Positions 1 to 8,454 of a stretch of DNA of 64,000 nt are shown one piece after another. The notes beneath the pieces were generated by a model. That model was not told the origin of the DNA, searched no databases, and saw only the letters and a program-made list of their open reading frames with translations. Origin of the DNA: Pseudomonas anatoliensis (GTDB lineage Bacteria > Pseudomonadota > Gammaproteobacteria > Pseudomonadales > Pseudomonadaceae); NCBI RefSeq assembly GCF_017976235.1, contig NZ_JACVHC010000007.1, forward strand, positions 310,001 through 374,000, given 5' to 3'. The first letter of the stretch is position 1. Each line of letters begins with the position of its first letter. A program made the translations under genes and the position numbers.

Positions 1-216
1 ATTGTCCGCTCCTGCGGCATGAATGCGGAGGCCTTCGCCGATTGCCTGACGGGCGATGGCACGGCATTTGGCGGATCACCCGGAGCGAGCAGTGGCGTGC
101 CGAGTTTTCAGTTCGACCGCCGCATGACGGTGGTAGGCGCGCAACCTGCTGCGGCATTGCTTGGGGCCATGAGTCAGTCACTGAAAGAAAGTGATCGCGA
201 GCGGCAGCCGACATGA
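1..216 (+). CDS. DsbA/FrnE-like thioredoxin-fold oxidoreductase, C-terminal end (5' part outside window)
   Basis: The frame is open from base 1 to a TGA at 214-216, so 71 C-terminal codons of a longer gene are visible. The tail contains GVPSFQFD followed by VVGAQP and an alanine/leucine-rich helix. That pattern (cis-proline GVP, strand, then a V(S)GAQP turn) is characteristic of the C-terminus of DsbA-family proteins of the FrnE/2-hydroxychromene-2-carboxylate isomerase type. The catalytic CxxC, if present, lies outside the window. The stop codon overlaps the ATG of the Rieske gene (ATGA at 213-216), so the two are probably translationally coupled. The family call rests on the tail only. Confidence 0.65.
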   Translation: MVRSCGMNAEAFADCLTGDGTAFGGSPGASSGVPSFQFDRRMTVVGAQPAAALLGAMSQSLKESDRERQPT

Positions 217-539
217 GTCTTCGTATCCCTGTGCCTGCCGGAAAACTCCCGCGCGTGGGCGCTCGTGCACTGTTCGAATTCGATGACAAAAGCCTGGCGA
301 TTTTCAACGTCGAGGGCGATCTGTTCGCCATCGACGACAGTTGCCCGCACCAAGGCGCCTCGTTGTGTGGCGGGCGCCTTGATGGGCGAGTGATTCAGTG
401 CTGCGCCCACGGTCTGCGCTTCGATCTGCGCAGCGGTTACTTGCTCAATTCCAGCGCAGTCAAAGTTGCCAGCTACCCGGTCGAACTCATCGACGGTCAG
501 GCATACATCGTTGTCGTTGCCGAGGAGTCCGCGCCATGA
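213..539 (+). CDS. Rieske [2Fe-2S] ferredoxin-like protein
   Basis: A 108-aa single-domain Rieske protein. Cluster ligands are visible as C44-P-H46 and C63-C-A-H66, spaced as in the family consensus CxH...CxxH. There is no signal peptide or membrane segment, so it is a soluble cytoplasmic electron carrier of the kind that serves oxygenases or nitrite-reductase-like enzymes. It begins inside the stop codon of the DsbA-like gene and ends inside the start codon of the YeiH-like gene (ATGA at 536-539), so all three are almost certainly one transcript. Its partner cannot be deduced from the sequence; the association with a sulfate-exporter-like membrane protein suggests a sulfur or redox role, which is inference. 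Confidence 0.85.
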   Translation: MSLRIPVPAGKLPRVGARALFEFDDKSLAIFNVEGDLFAIDDSCPHQGASLCGGRLDGRVIQCCAHGLRFDLRSGYLLNSSAVKVASYPVELIDGQAYIVVVAEESAP

Positions 540-1546
540 GCGCCATTGCTCTGACTCGTATTCACAGCCGAACACGGGAGCTGGCGCCAGGTTTTGTCGT
601 CAGCTTGATCGTTGCCGCCGCAGCCTCTTTTTTGTCCGAGCATTACGCTGCGCCGGTGATGCTGTTCGCTTTGTTGCTGGGCATGGCGCTCAATTTTCTT
701 GCCGGTGATGGTGTCTGCAAGGCCGGCATTGAGTTCACTGCGCGCACGGTGTTGCGCATCGGCGTGGCGCTGCTGGGCATGCGCATCACCCTCGAGCAAA
801 TGGCGGCGTTAGGCTGGAAGCCTGTGGTGCTGGTGGTGATTTTGGTGGTGGTGACCATCGGCGTCTCGGTGATCGCGGCCAAGGCGCTGGGCTTTCAGCG
901 TTTGTTCGGCATGCTCACCGGTGGCGCCACGGCGATTTGCGGTGCCTCGGCCGCGTTGGCGCTGGCGGCGGCATTGCCGAACCATCCGCAGAAAGAACGC
1001 GCGACATTATTCACGGTGATCGGGGTGTCGGCGCTGTCGACCCTGGCGATGATCGTTTACCCGATGATTGCCAATTGGCTGTCGTTGTCACCGCAAGTGG
1101 CAGGCGTATTCCTCGGGGCGACCATCCACGATGTCGCCCAGGTCGTCGGCGCCGGTTACAGCATGTCGACCGAAACCGGTGATACGGCAACGGTGGTCAA
1201 GTTGATGCGGGTCGCCATGCTGCTGCCGGTGATCGTGTGCGCGGCGATGATTACTCGCATGCAGGGCGCTGACCCCACCGGCAAACGGCCGCCGCTGCTG
1301 CCTTGGTTCGCCGTCGGGTTTCTGATTCTGGCCTGCATCAATAGCACTGGATGGATAGCCCCGGTGGTACAGGGATCGGTCAATGAGTTGTCGCGCTGGT
1401 GCCTGGTGGTTTCCATCAGTGCCTTGGGCATGAAAACCCAGCTCAAGGAGCTGGCGGCTGTCGGCATCAAGCCGATCCTGCTGATGGTCGGGGAGACGAT
1501 GTTCCTTGTTGTGCTGGTGCTGTTGTTGCTGCGTTGGGGCCTCTAG
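536..1546 (+). CDS. YeiH-family (UPF0324) putative sulfate exporter
   Basis: This is a 336-aa polytopic membrane protein starting at the ATG that overlaps the Rieske stop. About nine or ten hydrophobic segments are evident. Family hallmarks are the GITLLGMRI-like segment (here GVALLGMRITLEQM), the glycine-rich GGATAICGASAALALA stretch, GATIHDVAQVVGAGY, and the C-terminal SALGMKTQL segment. Members are annotated as putative sulfate exporters (Cons_hypoth698), but the transported substrate is not well established. Frames reaching further upstream exist but lie inside the Rieske gene. A short gap then leads to the convergent AraC gene. Confidence 0.88.
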   Translation: MSAIALTRIHSRTRELAPGFVVSLIVAAAASFLSEHYAAPVMLFALLLGMALNFLAGDGVCKAGIEFTARTVLRIGVALLGMRITLEQMAALGWKPVVLVVILVVVTIGVSVIAAKALGFQRLFGMLTGGATAICGASAALALAAALPNHPQKERATLFTVIGVSALSTLAMIVYPMIANWLSLSPQVAGVFLGATIHDVAQVVGAGYSMSTETGDTATVVKLMRVAMLLPVIVCAAMITRMQGADPTGKRPPLLPWFAVGFLILACINSTGWIAPVVQGSVNELSRWCLVVSISALGMKTQLKELAAVGIKPILLMVGETMFLVVLVLLLLRWGL

Positions 1547-1698
1547 AGCCTGACGCGAACGCTTATGGCAGGGCTGCACTGCGTTTGACTCTGATCGCAG
1601 TGGGGCTTCGACCGGAGTGATGAACACCGGTCTTTTGCGGCGATTGCACCAACAATTGCCGTTTTTTTTGTCAGTTGCGCGAGGGGTTTTCAGTCGTC

Positions 1699-2748
1699 TC
1701 AGGGTTCCGTGTGGCCGGGCAGGGGGCTCGGCGTACTGGCTGGCTTGGGTTGTTTTTGCGCGCTGCGCCAAGCTGCCGGCGGCATGCCGAACTGGGTGAT
1801 GAACCAACGTGTGAAGGAACTTGCCATTGAATAGCCGAGCATGTCCGCGATCCGGCCCAGCGAGTAATTCGGGTTTTCCAGATAGCGCAGCACCAGGTCA
1901 CGGCGCACGTCGTTGATCACGTCATTGAAGGCGCAGCCGTCATCTTTGAGACGGCGCTGCAACGTTCGAACGTTCATGCCGTGGGTCTGGGCGATTTGCT
2001 CGATGGTGGCGCGTCCCATCGGCAACAAAAGGTAGATGGCTTTGCGCACCTCGAACAGCATCGAAGGGCCTTCGTGGTTCAGCAATGAGTCGAGGTAGCT
2101 CTGGGCATAGCGCGCCATTGCCGGGTCAGCCAAGGGGTTGGGCACGTCAAGGCTGGTATTGGGGCAGACAATGCCATTGAACTCGCTACCGAACTCCAGC
2201 TTGCAGCCGAACAGGCGACGATGCAGTTGCAGGTTGTCGGGGGGCTGATGCGTGAAATTGACACTGTAGGGATGCCAGTGGGCGCCGAGCAGGGCCGCGC
2301 ACAAGCGAAACATCACCCCGATTGCCAGTTCATTGGCTTGTCGGCAGGGCATCGGCGATTCAGTCACCACCTCTTCGCGAATGATCACCATCTTGCCGGC
2401 CTCCTCGATGAAGAGGGCCAGCGAATCGTTCATCAGATGGCGGTAGTGCACCAACACTTGCAACGTGTCGCGCAGCGTCCGCTGATGGCTGAGCAGCAGG
2501 CTGACCACGCCAAAGTCCGAGAGCTGGCGTGACTCGGCCATGCTCAGCCCGAAGCTCTGGCAGCCACTGGCCGCTGCCGAATCCTCAAGCAGACGCACGG
2601 CGGCGTCGATCGGGATGCGATGTTCCGGCGCTTGCAGTTTGGCCTTGCTCAAGCCGACGCCGGCCAGCACATCACCCGGATTGAATCCCAGGTATTGAGT
2701 GACCTCCAGGTAGTTGGTCAAGACGGCGGCGCGAACAAGCTTGGGCAT
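1699..2748 (-). CDS. AraC family transcriptional regulator (arabinose-binding-domain/OruR type)
   Basis: A 349-aa regulator. I chose the ATG at 2748 (MPKLVRAAVLTNY) over an upstream in-frame TTG at 2781 because AGGAAAG precedes it. The N-terminal about 200 residues match the ligand-sensing domain found in OruR/ArgR-like AraC proteins (YLEVTQYLGFNP...FGLSMAESRQLSDFG). The C-terminal about 100 residues form the double helix-turn-helix: one helix around ATIEQIAQTHGMNVRTLQRRLK and the second around YSLGRIADMLGYSMASSFTRWF. It is transcribed away from the serine hydrolase and the DUF1302 cluster, so it is the obvious candidate regulator of that cluster. That assignment is from position only. The inducer is unknown. 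Confidence 0.88.
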   Translation of the reverse strand: MPKLVRAAVLTNYLEVTQYLGFNPGDVLAGVGLSKAKLQAPEHRIPIDAAVRLLEDSAAASGCQSFGLSMAESRQLSDFGVVSLLLSHQRTLRDTLQVLVHYRHLMNDSLALFIEEAGKMVIIREEVVTESPMPCRQANELAIGVMFRLCAALLGAHWHPYSVNFTHQPPDNLQLHRRLFGCKLEFGSEFNGIVCPNTSLDVPNPLADPAMARYAQSYLDSLLNHEGPSMLFEVRKAIYLLLPMGRATIEQIAQTHGMNVRTLQRRLKDDGCAFNDVINDVRRDLVLRYLENPNYSLGRIADMLGYSMASSFTRWFITQFGMPPAAWRSAQKQPKPASTPSPLPGHTEP

Positions 2749-3103
2749 GCGAAGGTCTTTCCTGAGCCGGTTGCGATTCAAATTTGCGTGGCGACTATAG
2801 CCAGCACATCAGCAATTGAACAGTTGTGACGTTGTCGAAAACCGTCGCCCGATGCTGTCCAGAATCACCCCGCCGTTGTGCCGCAGTCGACGCTCACCCA
2901 TTGATTACAGTGAGCTGTGGAGAACCTGCGGGGATATTCGACCAATGGTCGCTTCGCGCCAATACCTGAAACTTTGTCATGAAAAGAAAAGAGCCTGACG
3001 TCCAATGAAAAGCGCTTCGGGCGGGCGCTATCTAATGTCGGATCTATAAAAAGCCCCTGGCGAACAGAGCCAGTCGAGTCATCGAGAAAGCGAAGGTGTT
3101 GAA
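2749..3103. other. Divergent intergenic region, AraC gene / serine hydrolase
   Basis: 355 bases without a convincing gene. It must hold the divergent promoters of the AraC regulator and of the hydrolase/DUF1302 cluster. An AT-rich stretch around 2975-3010 and a small GCGC hairpin near 3013-3030 lie upstream of the hydrolase. I could not identify a confident -35/-10 pair or AraC operator half-sites by eye. Confidence 0.4.
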
Positions 3104-3670
3104 GTGGACAAACTGCAAACTGTCGCAACCGTTCTGATCGTCCCGGGTCTGCGCGAGCACGTTGCCGAACATTGGCAGACGTTGCTGCACACCCGACTGT
3201 ACAAGGTGCGCAGTGTGCCGCCGCTGGAAGCCGACAAACTCGATTGCAGCAAGCGGGTCGAAGCGATTCAACACACATTGGCGCAGATTGACGGGCCGGT
3301 GATTCTGGTCGCTCACAGCGCCGGCGTGTTGATGGTTGCGCACTGGGCTGCCCGACACAGTCGGTCGATCAAGGGCGCGCTGCTGGTCGCGCCGCCGGAT
3401 CTTGATGCCGAGTGGCCGCAAGGTTACCCATCCGCCGCAACCCTGCGCAGCCAAGGCTGGGCTCCTCTGCCCAACGGTCGATTGCCGTTCCGCAGTCTGC
3501 TGGTCGCCAGTACCAACGACCACCTCGCCAGCCTGGAAGCTGCCACGCACATGGCCGAAGGCTGGGGCAGCGAACTGCTCAATTTCGGCGAAGTCGGTCA
3601 TCTCAATCCTGCTGCCGGTTATGGGCACTGGCCACAAGCCGAAGCACTCATCCTCGAGCTGGATCGCTAG
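3104..3670 (+). CDS. RBBP9/YdeN-family serine hydrolase
   Basis: A small 188-aa alpha/beta hydrolase with a GTG start; a coding-like frame begins right there (VDKLQTVATVLIVPGL). The family signature PGLxxHxxxHWQ opens the protein. The catalytic triad can be placed at S72 (AHSAG), D139 (STNDH) and H166 (EVGHLNP), and the GHWP motif near the C-terminus is also typical. Members are cytoplasmic serine hydrolases with poorly defined natural substrates. It sits 127 bases upstream of the DUF1302 gene on the same strand and may be the first gene of that transcript. It may equally be an independent gene. Confidence 0.85.
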   Translation: MDKLQTVATVLIVPGLREHVAEHWQTLLHTRLYKVRSVPPLEADKLDCSKRVEAIQHTLAQIDGPVILVAHSAGVLMVAHWAARHSRSIKGALLVAPPDLDAEWPQGYPSAATLRSQGWAPLPNGRLPFRSLLVASTNDHLASLEAATHMAEGWGSELLNFGEVGHLNPAAGYGHWPQAEALILELDR

Positions 3671-3797
3671 TTCAGGCGCCGGTTGGCCCGCGCCATCCGG
3701 CATTTGCCCTCACTCCTGAAAATGTAAATCCCTGGAACAAGGGGTTGCACGAGGGCGGCTGCGCTTAAAACAAATACAAAAAGGCGGAGACAACGCA

Positions 3798-5801
3798 ATG
3801 CATAACAATAAGAGTCACGGGTTTGCACCCTCGCGTTACACCCTGTTGGCCTCGGCGATTCTGGCTGCCGCCATGCCGGTCGCGCAGGCCGTCGAGCTCG
3901 ACACCGGTAACCCGGACTGGACCGTGCGCCTGGATAACACGGTGAAGTACAACTACGGCGTGCGCACCGAAAGCGCCGACAAACGCATGCTGGCGACGCC
4001 GAACAACAACGATGGCGACTACAACTTCCGCAAGGCCGGGACCAACATCACCCAGCGTGTCGACCTGCTGACCGAGATGGATGTGGTCTATCAGAACCAC
4101 ATGGGCTTTCGCGTCAGCGCGGCCAGTTGGTACGACAAGGCCTACGAGAACACCGGCTCCAATTCCAATCCGTTCGTTAACGGCAACGACGCAAGATCGG
4201 GTCTGGTCGCCAATGATCCGCGCCTGGCCGGGGTCACCGCTGACAACGTCGGCAATGGCAGCCCGCACCTGAACAACTACGCCCAGCGTTACTACGCAGG
4301 TCCGTCCGGCGAAATACTTGATGCCTTCGTGTTCTACAGCACCGAAGTCGGCGAGGAGTCGTTGCTGAGCGTCAAGGCCGGACAGCACAACGTGTTCTGG
4401 GGCGAGACCATTCTCAACCCGGTTCATTCGATCAGTTACGGCCAGTCCGGCCTCGATCTGGCCAAACTCGCGGCCTCGCCCGGTACCGAAGCCAAGGAAC
4501 TGTTCGTGCCGCGCAACCAGTTGTCGATGTCGTTCACGGTCAATCCCGAATTGACCGTGGGCGCGCAGTATTTCCTCGACTGGGACGCCGCGCGCCTGCC
4601 GGAAGCAGGCACTTATTACGGTGGTTCCGATCTGGTCGGTTTCGGTGGGCAATCGTTCCTGTTGGGCAACACCAATAGCGTGGTGCCGGGCAGTCCGCTG
4701 GGTTGTGGTCTGGCGCCGTGCAACGGCTTGACCAATGTGCGTCGCGGTCATGACCTGACGCCGGACAAGCGCGGGGACTGGGGCGTCATGGCCAAGTGGT
4801 CGCCAGCCTGGCTCGACGGAACACTCGGCGTTTACTACCGCGAAACCTCGGAAATCCTGCCGCAAGCCTGGCTGGATGCCAGAGGCCTGAGTTCGGCCAA
4901 CCCCAACGGCACTCGTCCGGCAGGGCAAGTGCCTGCGGTGATCAATACGCTCAACTCGCTGAGCACCGCCACCTATCAAATGGCCTATGCCGACAGCATC
5001 AAGATCGTTGGCCTGAGCCTGTCCAAGGACTTCGGCGGGGTTAGCGTCGGTTCGGACCTGAATATCCGCCACAACATGCCGCTGGCGAGTATTCCGGCGG
5101 TTGTCAGCACTAACAGTCCGCTGGGCCTGGGCGCGGGGCTTGGCCTGTTGCCGGCGCGTACGGCGGCCACCGGTGTGATTTACGACACGCCGCACAAGGG
5201 CGACAGCATGGCCGCCACTGGCGACACCTTGCACTGGACGCTCAACGGTTTGATGACCTTTGCCAAAACCCCGGTGTTCGATTCGGCAGCCCTGCTGGGT
5301 GAGCTGTATTACAGCAACCTGCTCAAACTCGATAGCCAGAACGAAGCGCTCTACAAAGGCAAGGACACCTATCGCGGTATCGATCAGCCGACCCGCGACA
5401 ACTGGGGCATAGCGGTCAACTTCACGCCGACCTGGTACCAGGTGTTTCCCGGAGTCGACCTCAATGCACCGATGTCCATCAACGTCGGGCTCGACGGCGT
5501 CTCGCCGGTCTCCGGGGGTGGCGCCAAAGACACCGGTAACTACGCCGTTGGCCTCGGGGCCGTTGTGTACAACAAATACTTTGTCGACCTGAAGTACGTG
5601 GACGCTTTCGGCAAGGCCGACAAGTGCGGTGTCAGCGGCGTGAGTACCGGCCCGACCGGAGGTGACGGCGCTGCGCCGAACGCCTTTAGCGGTAACGAAA
5701 ACTACGCCTGTTACGCCGGTGGCTACTCAGCCTTTTCCGGTGGTGGTGCCACGACTGAAGATCGTGGCGCCGTGTACCTGACGATGAAAACCACTTTTTG
5801 A
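3798..5801 (+). CDS. DUF1302 family outer-membrane beta-barrel-like protein
   Basis: A 667-aa exported protein with a clear signal peptide (cleavage near AQA-VELDTG, residue about 31) preceded by GGCGGAG. The mature part is rich in alternating aromatic/polar strands and ends in an aromatic residue (MKTTF), as expected for an outer-membrane barrel. The N-terminal WTVRLDNTVKYNYGVR and the RTEDFVV-like segments (EILDAFVFYS, KAGQHNVFWGETIL) are DUF1302 hallmarks. It is followed by DUF1329, YCF48 and MMPL genes in the same direction, a recurrent four-gene set in pseudomonads and other proteobacteria. I infer a role as an outer-membrane conduit for a hydrophobic substrate handled by the RND pump; this is not demonstrated by the sequence. 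Confidence 0.85.
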   Translation: MHNNKSHGFAPSRYTLLASAILAAAMPVAQAVELDTGNPDWTVRLDNTVKYNYGVRTESADKRMLATPNNNDGDYNFRKAGTNITQRVDLLTEMDVVYQNHMGFRVSAASWYDKAYENTGSNSNPFVNGNDARSGLVANDPRLAGVTADNVGNGSPHLNNYAQRYYAGPSGEILDAFVFYSTEVGEESLLSVKAGQHNVFWGETILNPVHSISYGQSGLDLAKLAASPGTEAKELFVPRNQLSMSFTVNPELTVGAQYFLDWDAARLPEAGTYYGGSDLVGFGGQSFLLGNTNSVVPGSPLGCGLAPCNGLTNVRRGHDLTPDKRGDWGVMAKWSPAWLDGTLGVYYRETSEILPQAWLDARGLSSANPNGTRPAGQVPAVINTLNSLSTATYQMAYADSIKIVGLSLSKDFGGVSVGSDLNIRHNMPLASIPAVVSTNSPLGLGAGLGLLPARTAATGVIYDTPHKGDSMAATGDTLHWTLNGLMTFAKTPVFDSAALLGELYYSNLLKLDSQNEALYKGKDTYRGIDQPTRDNWGIAVNFTPTWYQVFPGVDLNAPMSINVGLDGVSPVSGGGAKDTGNYAVGLGAVVYNKYFVDLKYVDAFGKADKCGVSGVSTGPTGGDGAAPNAFSGNENYACYAGGYSAFSGGGATTEDRGAVYLTMKTTF

Positions 5802-5842
5802 TTCACCACTGATTTGCTCAATGCAAGCAGGAGAATAACAAG

Positions 5843-7201
5843 ATGACATTCGCCAAAACCGTGTTGGCCGCTTCGCTGGCCATGGTCCTTGTCGCCCAGG
5901 CACAGGCCGCTGTTTCAACTCAGGACGCTGCCAGACTGGGCAACAACCTGACCCTGGTCGGTGCTGAAAAGGCCGGCAATGCTGACGGCTCCATCCCTGC
6001 CTATGACGGCGGCCTGACTACGCCGCCGGCCAGTTTCAAGTCCGGTGACAGCATGCGTCCGGATCCTTTCGCCAACGAGAAACCGTTGCTGGTGATCGAC
6101 GGCAAAAACGTTGATCAGTACAAAGGCTTGCTCAGTGCGACCACGGCGGAACTGGCCAGGCGTTTCCCGACTTTTCGTGTCGATGTATACCCGACGCATC
6201 GCACCGTTTCTCTGCCCAAAGCCATCCTCGATAACGGCGTGAAGAATGCCAGCGGGGCCAAGTCCCTTGAAGGTGGCTTGGCCATCGATAACGTGCTGCC
6301 GGGCGTGCCGTTCCCGATCCCGCAATCGGGCAATGAAGCGATGTGGAACTTCCTGCTGCGCTATCAGGGCGTGAGCATCAATTCCAAGTACGACTCCTGG
6401 AACGTCGACTCCGCCGGCGTGCCGAGCCTGGCGACCACCGGGCAGGCGTTCATTTCGTATCCGATCTACGAAAACCTCGCGCAGCCGATCAGCAGCGCCG
6501 ACGTGTACTACCAGATGAAATTGTCTTACACCGGCCCCGCACGCCGGGCCGGTGAAGCGGTGATGCTCAAGGATGCCGCCAACCCGTTGCAACAGCCGCG
6601 CCGAGCCTGGCAATACTTGCCAGGCCAGCGTCGGGTCAAGCTGGCGCCGAACCTGGCCTACGACACGCCTAACCCCGGCACTGCCGGTGCGGGCACCTAC
6701 GACGATGTTTTCGTGTTCAACGGTGCACTCGATCGCTACGACTGGAAGCTGGTCGGCAAGCAGGAAATGATCGTCCCCTACAACACCTACAAACTGACTT
6801 ACGCCCAGGATCCGAAGTCGCTGACCACCGCCAATCACTTGGCTCCGGACTTCGTGCGCTGGGAAAAACACCGCGTCTGGGTAGTGGAAGGCAATCTCAA
6901 GGCCGGTGCGCGACACATCTATCAGAAACGCCGCTTCTACCTCGACGAAGACAGCTGGACCGCTCTGGCCTCTGATCAATACGACGCCCGTGGCCAACTG
7001 TACCGTGGCTCCTTCGCGTTCCTCAGCCAGAGCTACGACAAGCAGATCCCGGATTCCACGCCTTTCATGATCTACGACCTGGTGGGGGGCTCGTACAACA
7101 TCAACGGCGTGGTCGGGCCTTACGGCGGCATCAAGTACATCGATCCGCTCTCCAAGGCGCAATGGTCGTCGGAATCCCTCGCCGGCAGCGGCATTCGCTA
7201 A
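5843..7201 (+). CDS. DUF1329 domain-containing periplasmic protein
   Basis: A 452-aa protein with a signal peptide (cleavage after AQAQAA, about residue 23) and an AGGAG ribosome site 9 bases ahead of the ATG. The mature N-terminus, LGNNLTLVGAEKAGNADGSIPAYDGGL, and the C-terminal PFMIYDLVGGSYNINGV...GGIKY are DUF1329 features. The family is thought to have a LolA/LolB-like lipid-binding fold; that is family knowledge rather than something visible here. It lies 41 bases after the DUF1302 gene and is presumably cotranscribed. A periplasmic shuttle for the MMPL pump's lipid-like substrate is the simplest model. Full length. Confidence 0.86.
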   Translation: MTFAKTVLAASLAMVLVAQAQAAVSTQDAARLGNNLTLVGAEKAGNADGSIPAYDGGLTTPPASFKSGDSMRPDPFANEKPLLVIDGKNVDQYKGLLSATTAELARRFPTFRVDVYPTHRTVSLPKAILDNGVKNASGAKSLEGGLAIDNVLPGVPFPIPQSGNEAMWNFLLRYQGVSINSKYDSWNVDSAGVPSLATTGQAFISYPIYENLAQPISSADVYYQMKLSYTGPARRAGEAVMLKDAANPLQQPRRAWQYLPGQRRVKLAPNLAYDTPNPGTAGAGTYDDVFVFNGALDRYDWKLVGKQEMIVPYNTYKLTYAQDPKSLTTANHLAPDFVRWEKHRVWVVEGNLKAGARHIYQKRRFYLDEDSWTALASDQYDARGQLYRGSFAFLSQSYDKQIPDSTPFMIYDLVGGSYNINGVVGPYGGIKYIDPLSKAQWSSESLAGSGIR

Positions 7202-7349
7202 GCCGGCCGCAAGCAAGCGCTCGCAAGGTCCACTGCTCACCAGCATGGGCCGTGTGGCGGTCGGTGCACGCCGACCGTCGCGGCGTCAGGTGTGAACGCC
7301 AGGCACACGCAAGTGTGCCCCCGGCGCGGTTTTTCGAAGAGGACGCGGT

Positions 7350-8423
7350 ATGTGTTCGTACAAGAATTATTTACAGGTGGCATTGGGTGTCGTGCTCGGC
7401 CTGTTGCAGGGCGTCACCTGCGCGGCTGATTATTTCGATGTCCTGGACCTGCCCGCCAAGGTCAGCGCCTTGGCCATCCACAGTCCGTTGTCCGGCACGG
7501 CCCGTGCGGGCGAACGCGTGATTGCCGTCGGTCAGCGTGGCCACATTCTGTTTTCCGATGACGTCGGTCAGCACTGGCAGCAGGCCGCGGTGCCTGTCAG
7601 TGCCGACCTCAATGCCGTGAGTTTTCCTTCGGCCACCCAAGGCTGGGCGGTGGGTGGCGACGGCGTGATATTGCACAGCAACGACGCCGGTGCGACCTGG
7701 CGCAAGCAACTCGACGGCCGCGAGATCGGTACCTTGCTGGTCAAGCACTACAGCGCGTTGGCCAGTGCAGAACCGGCCAACGAGCAATGGTCATTTCTCG
7801 TTGCTGAAGGTCAGCGCCTGTTGGCGCAGGGTGCCGACAAACCCTTGCTCGATGTCTGGTTCGCCAATGATCGCCTCGGCTATGTGGTCGGCGTGTTCAA
7901 CCTGATCCTGCGTACCGAGGATGGCGGCCAGAGCTGGACACCGTTCCAGGACCGCACCGACAACCCACAGGGTTTTCACCTCAATGCCATCGCCTCTACC
8001 GGCGATGCGCTGTACATCGCCGGCGAGCAGGGCTTGTTGCTGAAATGGGACGAGGCACAACAGCGCTTCGCCGCTGTGCCAACGCCTTATCAGGGCAGTT
8101 TTTTCGGCGTGCTCGGTAAGCCCGGGGAAGTGCTCGTCTACGGCTTGCGCGGCAATGTTCTGCGCAGTACCGATGGCGGTTTCAGCTGGGTTGCGCAGAA
8201 CACAGGCCTGCAAGTCAGTATCACCGCCGGCCTCGTCGATGCGCAGGGTAATTACCGCTTGTTCACCCAGGGCGGGCAGAGGCTGGTAAGCCAGGGCGCC
8301 GCTGCGCAAATGCATTGGGTGCGGCAAGCCGAGCCGTTCCCCGTGACGGGCATCACGCGCGCCGCCGACGGTGCGCTGATGGCGGTTGGCAGCCGTGGTG
8401 CACGGACGCTGTCCATTGAATAA
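7350..8423 (+). CDS. YCF48-related beta-propeller (photosystem II assembly factor-like) exported protein
   Basis: A 357-aa protein with a hydrophobic leader (to about residue 24, VTCAADYF). It contains BNR/Asp-box style repeats: GHILFSDDVGQHWQ, GVILHSNDAGATWRK, NLILRTEDGGQSWTP and NVLRSTDGGFSWV. That repeat is the signature of YCF48/HCF136-like seven-bladed propellers. In proteobacteria such proteins are found beside DUF1302/DUF1329/RND genes, where they may act as assembly or scaffold factors. The gene follows DUF1329 by 148 bases and precedes the RND pump by 31 bases. No photosynthetic role is implied. Confidence 0.85.
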   Translation: MCSYKNYLQVALGVVLGLLQGVTCAADYFDVLDLPAKVSALAIHSPLSGTARAGERVIAVGQRGHILFSDDVGQHWQQAAVPVSADLNAVSFPSATQGWAVGGDGVILHSNDAGATWRKQLDGREIGTLLVKHYSALASAEPANEQWSFLVAEGQRLLAQGADKPLLDVWFANDRLGYVVGVFNLILRTEDGGQSWTPFQDRTDNPQGFHLNAIASTGDALYIAGEQGLLLKWDEAQQRFAAVPTPYQGSFFGVLGKPGEVLVYGLRGNVLRSTDGGFSWVAQNTGLQVSITAGLVDAQGNYRLFTQGGQRLVSQGAAAQMHWVRQAEPFPVTGITRAADGALMAVGSRGARTLSIE

Positions 8424-8454
8424 GCCCTCGAACCCTTAGAGCGAGACCCCAGAC